Source: Actinomycetes bacterium (GTDB lineage: Bacteria > Actinomycetota > Acidimicrobiia > Acidimicrobiales > Ilumatobacteraceae). Taken from it: a DNA stretch of 64,000 nucleotides. The DNA lies in the NCBI GenBank assembly GCA_025360105.1, contig JANYCT010000057.1:62001-126000 (forward strand). Direction: 5' to 3'. Under the pieces are notes generated by a model that worked only from the letters and a program-made list of their open reading frames with translations, had not been told where the DNA came from and searched no databases. The position numbers were made by a program, and so were the translations under genes. Positions 33,474-41,781 of the stretch are shown in pieces (within the stretch, counting starts at the first letter, position 1; each line of letters opens with the position of its first letter).

Positions 33474-34202
33474 TCAGCCCTCGCCCAACCATCCGAGACC
33501 GGGTACCCCGGTGCGTGCTCCACCCATCTCGTCGAGAAGATCCTGTAGTCGTCGCTGCGCACGTTCGGCGAGTTCGACCTCGGCGAGGGGACCGCGTCGC
33601 TTCTTGCGCGGATGAATCGCCGCAGCAACCTCGACGCGTGCCTGACGACTGATCATTGTGCTCAGTGTGGCGGCCACGTGCACTGGCACGTGCTCTCGTA
33701 CGGCGGCGGCAACGAGGGCGTGATCGACCACACCTGCATGACGGGGATTCGAGGTTCCCTGCGCACCGAGGATCACGAGTTCGCCCGCGCGCAACGCCCC
33801 GGCGATTTCGGCCGGAAGCGCCAGCAATCCGCCGACTCGGCGCAGGAACGGCCCGAATGGAACAGTGTCGGGTCGACCCACGAATCGAACCGGGCGACCC
33901 AGCACCTCGCCGAGGGCGAGCGCTGTGGAGATGGGTGTGAGCGCGAATCGGCGAGTGTTGACCACGATCAAAGCGCCTCCGGCGGGCAGATGATGTTCGC
34001 CACCGACGCTGACGTTCCAACGCAAATGCGCCGCTGGGGCAAGCGCGTCGATCAGTCTGGCGTCGCGACCCCATCCGTCAACCGTGGGTCGCGGCCACAC
34101 CACTGCGACAGGGCGCGAGGCGATGTCCAACGCCTGACCGAGCGGTGATCGGCGCGCCGCGGGAGATTCGAGTTGAATCACATCGGCACCGTTCGATGTC
34201 AT
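33474..34202 (-). CDS. PlsC-like acyltransferase family protein, catalytic motif degenerate
   Basis: The 242-aa protein follows the PlsC/LPLAT layout: GALIVVNTRRFAL at block I, VRFVGRPDTVPFGPFLRRVGG at block II and VILGAQGTSNPRHAG at block III. Block I lacks the catalytic His and Asp of the NHxxxxD motif, and block III lacks the usual EGTRS. So it may be inactive or use a different mechanism. Its ATG overlaps the stop of the upstream epimerase (ATGA). Actinobacteria often pair an epimerase-like and an acyltransferase-like gene in this order. A role in lipid metabolism is inferred from fold and context only. Confidence 0.65.
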   Translation of the reverse strand: MTSNGADVIQLESPAARRSPLGQALDIASRPVAVVWPRPTVDGWGRDARLIDALAPAAHLRWNVSVGGEHHLPAGGALIVVNTRRFALTPISTALALGEVLGRPVRFVGRPDTVPFGPFLRRVGGLLALPAEIAGALRAGELVILGAQGTSNPRHAGVVDHALVAAAVREHVPVHVAATLSTMISRQARVEVAAAIHPRKKRRGPLAEVELAERAQRRLQDLLDEMGGARTGVPGLGWLGEG

Positions 34203-35191
34203 GACGCCAAACCCTGCTGCTCGACCATGGCTCGAGCCGGAGCAACGCGAATGACCGATGGCCACTCGAAGAGGCGATCGATCACTTCGGAGGTGCAGTG
34301 CTGTGGAGCGACACCAAGCAATTCCTTGGCGCGGTCACCATCGACGAGTCGGCCACGGTGCAACAACTCGACCACGTGATCGGGCACTGGGGCGCCGAGG
34401 AGATGACTGAGCCGGCGCGCTATCGCCCATTCGGGACCAAACAGGGGTATCGGAAGTCGGCGGCCGCGCAGAATTGCCTGCCACGCAGTGATGGCGCCGG
34501 GACCCACGACATTGACCGGTTCAGCCAAGCCGACGCGCGCTGCAGCCACCAAAGCCCGAGCTGCATCGGAGTCGCGCACGACCGCAAACGGCGGATCGGC
34601 GAGCGCGCTGAACGGCACGGCGGGAAGTCGCAGCAGTCGACCGAGGGGGCTCGGCACGTGAGGTCCGAGCACGGGCGCCAAGCGAACGGCCCCGATGCTG
34701 ACTCCGGTGCGTGCCGAGACATCAGCCGCGGCTGCCTCGAGCTGCGCAGCCATGCGCCCGAATTCGGTGGTGGGGTTCACGGGTGCGGATTCATCGGGAC
34801 GCGACAACGACCCTCTGGCCCGACCATAGATCGATGCCCCGCTCCGCAACACGATGTGCTCGAGCGCGGGGCACTCGGCGGCCGCGCCAAGGAACGACGT
34901 CGCTGCCTCCTGGGTGAAGATCTGCGCGTGAGCGGTGTCGACGCGCGCATCGGGCTCCCAGACGGCGATGTGGATGAGTACATGCGGGTTGAACCGTGTG
35001 ACCACATCGACCACTTGGCTCCGATGGTGCGCTTCGATGCGATGAAAGACCGCTGTGCGCAATCGGCGCCGCGGTGGATCGACATCGACTCCCTCGAGCG
35101 AGCCCACCCACGGTTCCGCCTCGAGCATGGTGGCGACGAGTGAGCCGAGCTCACTGCCCATTCCGCTCACCAGAACTCGTCGTCCGCGCAT
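34199..35191 (-). CDS. NAD-dependent epimerase/dehydratase (extended SDR)
   Basis: The 330-aa protein starts RRVLVSGMGSELGSLVATML, a Rossmann motif, and has HVLIHIAVWEPDAR, LRSGASIYGRARG (the Ser/Tyr region of SDR enzymes) and NVVGPGAITAWQAI toward the C terminus. The substrate is unknown. The ORF track begins 120 codons early; the ATG at MRGRRVLV has TAACAT 7 nt upstream, which supports this start and a leaderless message. It heads the four-gene minus-strand run. Confidence 0.8.
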   Translation of the reverse strand: MRGRRVLVSGMGSELGSLVATMLEAEPWVGSLEGVDVDPPRRRLRTAVFHRIEAHHRSQVVDVVTRFNPHVLIHIAVWEPDARVDTAHAQIFTQEAATSFLGAAAECPALEHIVLRSGASIYGRARGSLSRPDESAPVNPTTEFGRMAAQLEAAAADVSARTGVSIGAVRLAPVLGPHVPSPLGRLLRLPAVPFSALADPPFAVVRDSDAARALVAAARVGLAEPVNVVGPGAITAWQAILRGRRLPIPLFGPEWAIARRLSHLLGAPVPDHVVELLHRGRLVDGDRAKELLGVAPQHCTSEVIDRLFEWPSVIRVAPARAMVEQQGLAS

Positions 35192-35240
35192 CGCCGCAAT
35201 GTTACAGGCGTGCGCGGCGCGAGGCCGGGTTGCACCGACC

Positions 35241-36098
35241 TCAGCCGAGGCCGCGAGCGTCCTGCTTGAGCGCAGTGTCAATCGACAGCGCAGCGGCAAC
35301 CACCAACGAAAGCAGCGGTTGCGGGAGCTGGGCGTGGATCTGCACGACATAGTTGTCGGCCGTGGTGAACATGGTCTTGGCGACACCCTCGAAGGTCTTG
35401 GTGATACGCGCCACCTCGTTACCGTTGTGATCTTCGATCCGAAAGTTCCACGCCCGCCAGTCCTCCGCATTGATAGAACCGAGCGTGTATCCGCCCCCTT
35501 GCAGGCTGAAATGAATCTTGCCGAACACGTTGTCCTGGATGATCCGGCCAATCTCGGTACCCGTGCCGTCGGCCACGATGATGCTCGACTTGATCAACTT
35601 CGCGGGCCGGGTGAGCTGCAGCACGGGTGTGCCCGCAGCATCGTTGATGACGTAGCGATGCGTGAGGTACTGGTCGTAGCTCGTGAGCAGACGAACGGCC
35701 TTCTTCGCAGCCGATTGACCCACTTCGGTGACGCTGGCCACCGGCTGACCCTGCGCATTGAATACGCCGTATTGATTGGTCAACTCGATGATCTTGGCCT
35801 TCTGGTTGACCACGAGAATCGGCTCGTTGAACAGATGCCCGGCGCCCTCGAACGCTGCGCCAGTGACACCGGCGCCACGATGACCCGTGTTCGACACCTG
35901 TGCAGCGATCTTTGTGGCATCACCCTCGTTGCCGAAGGTGAGTGCCTTCTCGATGCGGTCGAAACCCTTTGCCTTCACAGGATCGACGCCGGTGACGCCG
36001 TTGTCGCTCACGTGTTCGGTCCACGCCTTGCCATCCCAGTAACGCAACTGGTGGCGATTCATCGGATCGGGATGCCAATTCGCAGGCGACGTGCTCAT
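35241..36098 (-). CDS. DUF2510 plus LURP-one/scramblase-like protein
   Basis: The 285-aa protein opens with a DUF2510 motif (WHPDPMNRHQLRYWDGKAWTEHV), common at the N terminus of actinobacterial membrane-associated proteins. It continues with a phospholipid-scramblase/LURP-one-like beta-barrel domain (LFNEPILVVNQKAKIIELTNQYGVFNAQGQPVA, SSIIVADGTGTEIGRI, WRAWNFRIEDHNGNEVARI). A terminal hydrophobic helix (LLSLVVAAALSIDTAL) may anchor it. I choose the second in-frame start (ATG); TAGGCT is 6 nt upstream. The function of bacterial LURP-one proteins is not established. Confidence 0.82.
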   Translation of the reverse strand: MSTSPANWHPDPMNRHQLRYWDGKAWTEHVSDNGVTGVDPVKAKGFDRIEKALTFGNEGDATKIAAQVSNTGHRGAGVTGAAFEGAGHLFNEPILVVNQKAKIIELTNQYGVFNAQGQPVASVTEVGQSAAKKAVRLLTSYDQYLTHRYVINDAAGTPVLQLTRPAKLIKSSIIVADGTGTEIGRIIQDNVFGKIHFSLQGGGYTLGSINAEDWRAWNFRIEDHNGNEVARITKTFEGVAKTMFTTADNYVVQIHAQLPQPLLSLVVAAALSIDTALKQDARGLG

Positions 36099-36126
36099 CA
36101 CGTCAGCCTAATTGGCGCGCGTTGGC

Positions 36127-36633
36127 TCAGCGGAGCGTATGCGCCATGAGGATGACCTCACGCGCGAACGGATCGAGCTGACGCTCGGCGATGCGTTCGG
36201 TGATCATGATCGCCTGCGAGCTGTCCTCGACGAGGCCGCTCCAGCGGATGTATCCACCCATGATGCCGATGAGTCGATCGCCGACTTCCTCGTTGTGCAC
36301 GATCACCTTCACGCCGGCGTCGAGCAGTGTGCGCAGCTCGGTATAAAACGACTTCAGCCAGTGCGGCAGGTCCTCACCCGTGAAGGGGCGATGGCGATAG
36401 TGCACGCCGAGCTCTTCGTAGTTGTGCAGGTTGTGCGGGGCGGGGATGATGCTGATGAGGCACCCGAAACCGTTCTCGCGGATCCAGATGATCTCCTCCT
36501 GGCGGCGTACCCGACGATGGTTCTCGCCGTAGCCGCCGGGACGTTCGCAGATTGCGAGCTTGTCCTTCAATACCCAGGTGAAGTTGCGTGGGGTGATACC
36601 CAACGCCCACTTGCCGCGCAGGCGGGGTGGCAT
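36127..36633 (-). CDS. Dual-specificity-phosphatase-like protein lacking the catalytic Cys
   Basis: The 168-aa protein has the ordering of a DSP-like fold (FTWVLKDKLAICERPGGYGE, GFGCLISIIPAPHNLHNYEELGV, YRHRPF, then a P-loop position). The P-loop reads VIVHNEEVGDRLIG where active enzymes have HCxxGxxR(T/S), so Cys is Asn. Arg is present. It may be a phosphate-binding pseudophosphatase or a divergent family. The ATG at MPPRLRGKW is preferred; the track start is a TTG. It lies 80 bases downstream of tilS and 28 bases upstream of the LURP-one gene on the same strand. Confidence 0.55.
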   Translation of the reverse strand: MPPRLRGKWALGITPRNFTWVLKDKLAICERPGGYGENHRRVRRQEEIIWIRENGFGCLISIIPAPHNLHNYEELGVHYRHRPFTGEDLPHWLKSFYTELRTLLDAGVKVIVHNEEVGDRLIGIMGGYIRWSGLVEDSSQAIMITERIAERQLDPFAREVILMAHTLR

Positions 36634-36713
36634 CAGTTCGCCCCGCGCAACAACAGCGTGCGGCACGACGACACTGTCAGGATAGGAACACAGCAAAGCA
36701 TTGGCTTGCGAGG

Positions 36714-37601
36714 TTATCGGGGCCGAGCCCCATCGAGCGAGAGCTGCTGCTGATGGCGGCTGATTCGCCGGCCGTCGTTGGTCTCACAGGCAGCACGCTC
36801 GCCGCGAGCGACCGCGAGCACGCGTTCCACCGTGGCGCTGTCCGGCGGGTGTTCTCGCGTCAACCAGGCACGAATGGCTCTGCGCGCCAACGCCGGCGGG
36901 GCCGCCGCGAGGGCCTTGGCATCGGTGGGATCGAGAGCCGATGCGAGTGCATCGAGCAGATCGGCATCGGCACGCCAGAGCTCGGCCTGGCGGGTCAACA
37001 CGGGCACCAGATCGCGTTGTGCCAAGACGTCCATCAGCGGCAGCAGCTCGGCGCGTACTCGGTTGCGCACATGCAGCTGGCTTCGGTTCGATGGGTCGTC
37101 GACGGCGGCAATGTCGAGCACACGGCACAGCTCGTGCGTCTCGGCCCGGCGCAGATCGAGCAGCGGATGGCGGTGCGGGCGCATACCGCTGAGACCATTG
37201 ACGGCTGCGCCACGCAGCAAGTTGAGCAGCATCGTCTCTGCCTGATCATCGGCGGTGTGTCCCGTGAAGGCATCTGGTCCGAGCACCGCATGGCGTGCCG
37301 TGCGTGCCCGTGCTTCCTGATTCGGTCCGGGTGCCACCCGAACGCGCTCACTGCGGAACTCCGCACCGAATCGATCGGCTGCGGCAGCGACGACAGCAGC
37401 CTCTGCGGCTGAACCGGCGCGCAGGCCGTGATCGACGTGCACTGCGGTCACCCGACAACCTGCCGCTGTTGCCAAGGCCAGCAGAGCCATCGAATCCGGG
37501 CCACCGGAAACAGCACACACCACGCCTGCATTGACGCGCGCATCGACGAGCTGCGGGCAGCGCGCCAGCAGCGACGCAAGCAGTGGGTGCGGCTCAGGCA
37601 A
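36714..37601 (-). CDS. tilS: tRNA(Ile)-lysidine synthase
   Basis: TilS converts C34 of tRNA-Ile(CAU) to lysidine so that it reads AUA and accepts Ile; it is essential. The N-type ATP-pyrophosphatase P-loop SGGPDSMALL, AVHVDHGLR and TGHTADDQAETMLLNLLRG are present, as is the region DPSNRSQLHVRNRVRAELLP. The C-terminal domain is short, as in actinobacteria. The start is a TTG (MPEPHPLLASL) overlapping the upstream DUF2342 stop by 8 bases; the track start is inside the upstream gene. The DUF2342-tilS order is also found in mycobacteria. Confidence 0.9.
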   Translation of the reverse strand: MPEPHPLLASLLARCPQLVDARVNAGVVCAVSGGPDSMALLALATAAGCRVTAVHVDHGLRAGSAAEAAVVAAAADRFGAEFRSERVRVAPGPNQEARARTARHAVLGPDAFTGHTADDQAETMLLNLLRGAAVNGLSGMRPHRHPLLDLRRAETHELCRVLDIAAVDDPSNRSQLHVRNRVRAELLPLMDVLAQRDLVPVLTRQAELWRADADLLDALASALDPTDAKALAAAPPALARRAIRAWLTREHPPDSATVERVLAVARGERAACETNDGRRISRHQQQLSLDGARPR

Positions 37602-38646
37602 CCCGCTGCTCCACTCCCAAACGATCGAGCCACGACTGGGGCTGACGAATCTCGTCGAGCGACGGCAGGTTTTCGATTCGTTCCCAGCATTGATCGACCA
37701 CGGCGGTGCCACCGAAGGTTTCGATCTCCGTAATGAACCGCTCGCCAGCAACATATTGGTTCAGTTTGCCCTCGAGACCGACGAGGCGCTGAACCAGCCG
37801 ACCGAGCGGACTCACTCGACTGCGGCGGTCACGCAGCACCCGTGCGAAGCGACTGGCGCTTGGGATCAGGTCGACTCCGGCGCGATCCATCACGACATCA
37901 CCGTGACCCTCGAGCAGCGACATCAGTCCCGCGATCTGGCCGAACAGCACCCGCTGTTCCGGAGTCGCCACCACTGCGACCACGCCACCATCGCGCAGGC
38001 GTTGGCGGGCTGCGTCGCGATCACGCATCGCCTCGCGGGTCGCAGCGAGCAACGCTGCGGGATCTGGGTCGGCGAGTTCGAGCGTGCGGGTGACCAGATC
38101 GAGAAAGTGCGCCCGCATCCATGGCACCCCGGTGAATTGGGCGCGATGGGTCAACTCGTGCAACGTGACCCAGAGCCGGAACTCGTCACAGGGGAAACCA
38201 AACCGATGCTCGAGTCCCAACAGGTTCGGACCCACCAGATATACCGCGTCGTCATCAACATCGCCGACGAGCAAGTCGTACTGCCCGAGCACCCGACTGC
38301 TCATCCATCCGAGCATCACACCCATCTCAATGGCAGCGAATTGCCCGCCGATCGCTGTCGTGCGCCGCGCAGACGATTTCTCGGTCCACTGTTGCATCAC
38401 CGGATCGAGCAGCTTCTGGAACGAGCCGATGTTCGCCCTGATCCATTGCGGGCGGTCGATCACCTGCACGTGGGCTGGACCGAGCCGAGACCGCAAACCC
38501 GTGGTCTCCTGCACCCGATCCTCGGCGATACGGGCGAGCGACTCGAATGAAGCCGACGTGATCCTGCCGTGTGCGGGCGCCGGATGTCGTGCCGCAATGC
38601 TCAGCGCCACCTGCTCGGCGCGCTTCCAATCGACGGGCGCAGCCAT
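37594..38646 (-). CDS. Zinc-dependent metalloprotease-like DUF2342 protein
   Basis: The 350-aa protein belongs to the DUF2342 family annotated as zinc-dependent metalloprotease or coenzyme-F420-biosynthesis-associated. It carries HELTH in WVTLHELTHRAQF with a downstream Glu in LLEGHGD. It also shows VDWKRAEQVALSIA at the N terminus and VVDQCWERIENLPSLDEI near the C terminus. The ATG at MAAPVDWKR is chosen over the track start 40 codons upstream. It directly precedes and overlaps tilS. The physiological substrate is not known. Confidence 0.88.
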   Translation of the reverse strand: MAAPVDWKRAEQVALSIAARHPAPAHGRITSASFESLARIAEDRVQETTGLRSRLGPAHVQVIDRPQWIRANIGSFQKLLDPVMQQWTEKSSARRTTAIGGQFAAIEMGVMLGWMSSRVLGQYDLLVGDVDDDAVYLVGPNLLGLEHRFGFPCDEFRLWVTLHELTHRAQFTGVPWMRAHFLDLVTRTLELADPDPAALLAATREAMRDRDAARQRLRDGGVVAVVATPEQRVLFGQIAGLMSLLEGHGDVVMDRAGVDLIPSASRFARVLRDRRSRVSPLGRLVQRLVGLEGKLNQYVAGERFITEIETFGGTAVVDQCWERIENLPSLDEIRQPQSWLDRLGVEQRVA

Positions 38647-38668
38647 GCGAGTGCGTCCGTTGGCCGTT

Positions 38669-38812
38669 TCAGTCGTCGCGACGACGTCGGCCGTTGGGGT
38701 ACTTCGCGGCGGTGACAGTCTTGAGATACGCGCCGACGAGCGCAACTGTGGCTGCGACGCCACCAAGCAGGAGCAGCAGGCCGAGCCACCAGTGGAAAAT
38801 TACTGCGATCAC
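38669..38812 (-). CDS. 47-aa small membrane protein
   Basis: A frame below the track cut-off begins with GTG and encodes a hydrophobic helix (WWLGLLLLLGGVAATVALVGAYL) followed by a basic, Arg-rich tail (YPNGRRRRDD). It ends 22 bases before the DUF2342 start on the same strand, so it probably heads that transcript. The gap to the rsrA stop on its other side is 70 bases. Composition and layout look like a genuine small membrane protein of actinobacteria, but the function is unknown. Confidence 0.6.
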   Translation of the reverse strand: MIAVIFHWWLGLLLLLGGVAATVALVGAYLKTVTAAKYPNGRRRRDD

Positions 38813-38882
38813 GCCACGAGCATAGCCACGAGGCTGTCGTTGGCCTGAATCTGGCGAGAAACTCGGCGTTACTCAGGGAGCG

Positions 38883-39134
38883 CTAACCGATCTGGCCATC
38901 GCCGTCGAAATCCTGGCCGAAACACTGTTCGATCTTGCTCAACAGCCCTGCCGGCATTTCGTCGTTGTGACACTTGATGGCAATCACCGTGCGAAGTTCG
39001 GCGTGAAAATCGAACGCCTGCAGGCAATCGGGGCAACCGTCAAGATGCGAATGGATCACGCTGCGTGCACCGTCTGATAGCTCGTCGTCGAGAAAGGTCT
39101 CGAGTTCTCGCAAAGTCTCGTTGCAGTCAGCCAT
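38883..39134 (-). CDS. rsrA: Zinc-binding anti-sigma factor, RsrA-like
   Basis: The 83-aa protein has the ZAS motif [10 protein letters not shown] (H-x3-C-x2-C pattern) plus an upstream Cys in MADCNETL. RsrA holds SigR inactive in reducing conditions; oxidation forms a disulfide, ejects zinc and frees the sigma factor. The start ATG overlaps the sigR stop by 8 bases, giving tight coupling of the two proteins. The ORF track begins 66 codons early inside sigR. An extra acidic tail with another Cys ([15 protein letters not shown]) is present. Confidence 0.9.
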   Translation of the reverse strand: MADCNETLRELETFLDDELSDGARSVIHSHLDGCPDCLQAFDFHAELRTVIAIKCHNDEMPAGLLSKIEQCFGQDFDGDGQIG

Positions 39135-39828
39135 GTGTTGGTTCCGTAGTCGTGTCGAGGATTGTCGTGCCAAGAATTGTTGTGTCGAAGATTGTCGTGC
39201 CGAGGTTTGCCGCGGTGCGCTGTGTCGCGTCGAAGATGGACGCGTCATGATCGGTCTGCTCGGGCTCGTCGGCGATGAGCCCACGAGCGCTGGCAAAGTC
39301 GTACAACAGCTTGTGCATCGCTTTTCTTCCACGATGGAGTCTGCTCATCACCGTTCCCACCGGAATATCGAGAATCTCGGCAATCTCTTTGTACGCGAAA
39401 CCCTCTACATCGCACAACAACACCGGCAACCGGAAGTTCTCGGGCAGCGCCTCGAGAGCGGCCTTCACTTCGCCGTCGGTGAACAGATCGAACATCGTGT
39501 CCTCTGCGCTGCGATTCGCCAACGCAGTGTCGAGCGAGCCCAGCCGCTTGTAGAGATAGAGGTCCTCGATGTTGTCCATCCTCGTTTCGTTCGGACGCCG
39601 CTGCTTGGCCCGATACGTGTTGATGAAGCTGTTCGTCAGGATGCGGTAGAGCCACGCACGCAGGTTGGTGCCCTCTTGGAAGGTGGCGAAGCTGCGCCAC
39701 GCGCGAAGGTACGTGTCCTGCACCAGGTCCTCTGCATCGACCGAGTTGCGGGTGAGGCGCAGTGCAGCCGAGTACAGCTGCGGCGCATACTGCATGGCCT
39801 GTTCTGCGAACTCTGTGCGATCGGCCAT
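39127..39828 (-). CDS. sigR: ECF sigma factor of the SigR/SigH/RpoE (ECF12) type
   Basis: SigR directs thiol-oxidative and heat stress genes, including mycothiol functions. The 233-aa protein has sigma region 2 ([44 protein letters not shown]) and region 4 ([46 protein letters not shown]). The core ends near residue 190. A tail then carries a tandem pentapeptide, [19 protein letters not shown], encoded by four 15-base repeats and immediately preceding the overlap with rsrA. The promoter upstream looks housekeeping-like. It is the first gene of sigR-rsrA. Confidence 0.93.
   Translation of the reverse strand: MADRTEFAEQAMQYAPQLYSAALRLTRNSVDAEDLVQDTYLRAWRSFATFQEGTNLRAWLYRILTNSFINTYRAKQRRPNETRMDNIEDLYLYKRLGSLDTALANRSAEDTMFDLFTDGEVKAALEALPENFRLPVLLCDVEGFAYKEIAEILDIPVGTVMSRLHRGRKAMHKLLYDFASARGLIADEPEQTDHDASIFDATQRTAANLGTTIFDTTILGTTILDTTTEPTHG
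39149..39208. repeat. Four tandem 15-base repeats in the sigR 3' end
   Basis: GTCGTGTCGAGGATT and three variants follow head to tail (39149, 39164, 39179, 39194). On the minus strand they encode the pentapeptide (N/I)(L/F)(G/D)TT four times. Because the unit is 15 bases, copy-number change would lengthen or shorten the SigR tail without a frameshift. Confidence 0.85.
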
Positions 39829-39835
39829 CTCTGTG

Positions 39836-39865
39836 ACCCTAGTGGCCGTCCGGTGTGGGTGTCAG
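39836..39865 (-). promoter_or_regulatory. Putative sigR promoter
   Basis: On the minus strand CTGACA, an 18-bp spacer and TAGGGT precede the sigR ATG by 7 nt. This looks like a housekeeping promoter with an almost leaderless start. I did not find the SigR autoregulatory pattern (GGAAT-N18/19-GTT) in this 53-base gap. Confidence 0.4.
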
Positions 39866-39881
39866 ACCGAGAGTGGTGGGG

Positions 39882-40391
39882 TCAGGAACCAGCATCGGGC
39901 AGATCGTCAACGACCTCGTCGAGTTGCTGCACGAACCTGGTCAACAGCTCGGCCAGATCGGCGCGCTCGTCAGGCGTAAATGCGCTCATCAACCGGCTGA
40001 TCACGTAGCCGCGACGCACATCGATGTTCTTGTGGAGGAGGCGCCCGGCATCGGTGGCGCAGACGATCACCACGCGACCGTCATCGCGATCGGCGCGACG
40101 CGACGCGAGATGCACCTTCACCAATCGCTGCACCGCGCGCGTCGCCGTAGACGGATCCACGTGCAGCGCATCGGCGAGTTCGCTCATCCGCCACGAAGGC
40201 CGCTGCGCGAGTACATCGAGCGTGTCCATCTGCCCGGCGTCGAGCGCATCGTCCGCGGTGCCGAACATGTAATCGCGCAACGCCGAGGTGCTCGCACCCC
40301 TGCGCATCTCGCGCCAGGCACGACCGATGCGAACCGCAACATCGAGATCGGCGGCCTGCGTGAGATCGACCGCGGAGCGGGGAGTCGCCAT
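39882..40391 (-). CDS. MarR-family transcriptional regulator
   Basis: The 169-aa protein has the MarR winged helix: WRMSELADALHVDPSTATRAVQRLVKVHLASRRADRDDGR, with the wing DDGR. N- and C-terminal helices form the dimer interface. The start is the ATG at MATPRSAVD with TACCCT 8 nt upstream. It is divergent from the alpha/beta hydrolase gene across only 20 bases, so the two promoters overlap, and the regulator probably controls both. The ligand is unknown. Confidence 0.88.
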   Translation of the reverse strand: MATPRSAVDLTQAADLDVAVRIGRAWREMRRGASTSALRDYMFGTADDALDAGQMDTLDVLAQRPSWRMSELADALHVDPSTATRAVQRLVKVHLASRRADRDDGRVVIVCATDAGRLLHKNIDVRRGYVISRLMSAFTPDERADLAELLTRFVQQLDEVVDDLPDAGS

Positions 40392-40398
40392 GGGCACG

Positions 40399-40405
40399 TA
40401 GGGTA
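40399..40405. promoter_or_regulatory. Overlapping divergent -10 hexamers, marR/hydrolase
   Basis: TAGGGTA is TAGGGT on the plus strand (40399-40404, 7 nt before the hydrolase ATG) and TACCCT on the minus strand (40405-40400, 8 nt before the marR ATG). RNA polymerase could not use both at once. No strong -35 is visible on either side. Confidence 0.4.
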
Positions 40406-40411
40406 CAACCG

Positions 40412-41155
40412 ATGGCGGACCCCACCGACGACCCAGCCGATGATCAAAAAGGCGATCCAGAAGGCGAACGCGTCGGCCAGTTGCAGACACCGCTCGATGC
40501 GTTGGGGGTGATCGCCAGTCAGGACGTGATGATCACCTCCACGCTGCGTCACGCCGAATTCTTTACGATGCGTGGGTTGCTCACACTCCTGTGGCACGAA
40601 CCAGACGCCGATGTCGCCGTGATACCCGCAGCGATCGTTGCCTGCGGCGGGGCGATGGGCGGTCTGCTCGGACCAGCCGACGGCCTGTACCACCAACTCG
40701 GCGAGACGTGGGCAGCGCGAGGTGTTCCCGTGCTCCGTGTGAGCTACCGGCGACCGAACGATCTCGACGCATGCTGCATCGACGTCGCGGCGGCCGTGCA
40801 ACTCGCAGTCACCGCCGGTGGCGCCGAACGGGTGGTGCTGATGGGCCACAGCTTCGGCGGCGCTGTTGCCATCCGAGTGGCTGTCGGTCTGGCCGAGATG
40901 GTGTCGGGAGTGGTCACCTTCGCCACGCAGTCAGCCGGTTGCGAGATGGCTGGCGGATTGGCCGGATGCCCGTTGCTCATGTTCCACGGCGACCGAGACG
41001 AAATTCTGCCGATGCAGTCGAGCGAAGTGGTGCGGGCCATCGCCGGTGCTGCGGATCTCGTGATCTGCCCCAACGACGGCCATCTGCTGGCTCGAAGCGG
41101 TGCATTGATGACCGAACACCTCGAGGCCTGGCTCCCCGCCGCCCTGGGCCTCTGA
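40412..41155 (+). CDS. Alpha/beta hydrolase (dienelactone-hydrolase-like)
   Basis: The 247-aa protein has the nucleophile elbow GHSFGG, the acid in FHGDRDEILP and the His in CPNDGHLLA. An acidic N-terminal tail (DPTDDPADDQKGDPEGE) precedes the fold. AWAARGVPVLRVSYRRP is the usual beta-strand with the oxyanion side. It is divergent from marR and likely under its control. The substrate is unknown. The product ends just before the CACCGTG heptamer array. Confidence 0.82.
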   Translation: MADPTDDPADDQKGDPEGERVGQLQTPLDALGVIASQDVMITSTLRHAEFFTMRGLLTLLWHEPDADVAVIPAAIVACGGAMGGLLGPADGLYHQLGETWAARGVPVLRVSYRRPNDLDACCIDVAAAVQLAVTAGGAERVVLMGHSFGGAVAIRVAVGLAEMVSGVVTFATQSAGCEMAGGLAGCPLLMFHGDRDEILPMQSSEVVRAIAGAADLVICPNDGHLLARSGALMTEHLEAWLPAALGL

Positions 41156-41195
41156 CCCCGCAGGTCGCACCCCGCAGCTGGCACCCCCGCACCCC

Positions 41196-41238
<43 letters not shown>

Positions 41239-41757
41239 AAGACGCGACGGGCTGCCTGCTCCAACCAGCGCAGACTCGTGCCGCTTCGCTGGAAACCATC
41301 GAGTGCTCGCTTGCCACCCTCACGGTCATGCACGGCCCCAATGTCGCAGGCAGTTCGAGCCAAACCAGTACACACAATCGGTCCGATCTGCACGATGTCT
41401 CGTGTTTCGTAGGTGGCCATCGTCTGCATCACGGTCACGTCTTCGCGACGCACACGTGCTCCACGCCGCATTGTCACCACGAGGCGCCGGTCAGCCTCAC
41501 AACCATCCACAGCCTGCATCCGCCCGGCGGAGGCTGCAATGGCAATGCTCGGGGACCATCGTGCGAGCAGTGCGACGTACAGGCGTTGCTCCCACGTGGG
41601 CGGCGCACCGATGATCACAAGCACGTTCGACGCTGGTTCCGCGAGGACGCCATGCTCTGTCAGGCGGGCGATGGCACCACGGTGCAGTTGATGTGCAGCA
41701 GCCTGGTTTCGGGTGAAGGCACCGTGGTGAGAGGCGACGAATGCCCGCGGCAGGCGT
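41239..41757 (-). pseudogene. AbiEi/DUF559-like gene remnant
   Basis: On the minus strand about 170 residues match the AbiEi-type antitoxin/DUF559 family: an N-terminal winged helix (FVASHHGAFTRNQAAAHQL), then VIIGAPPTWEQRLYVALLARW, then TGLARTACDIGAV and LRWLEQAARR. The frame has no ATG, GTG or TTG near the expected start; a GTG at 41767 is in another frame, implying a small indel at the 5' end. The C-terminal nuclease-like domain is missing: homology stops where the CACCGTG array begins, after which the frame reads repeats of TVHGARC and runs antisense through the hydrolase gene. I call it a broken gene. Confidence 0.6.
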
Positions 41758-41781
41758 CCGATGTCACCGGTCGGCGAGCGG

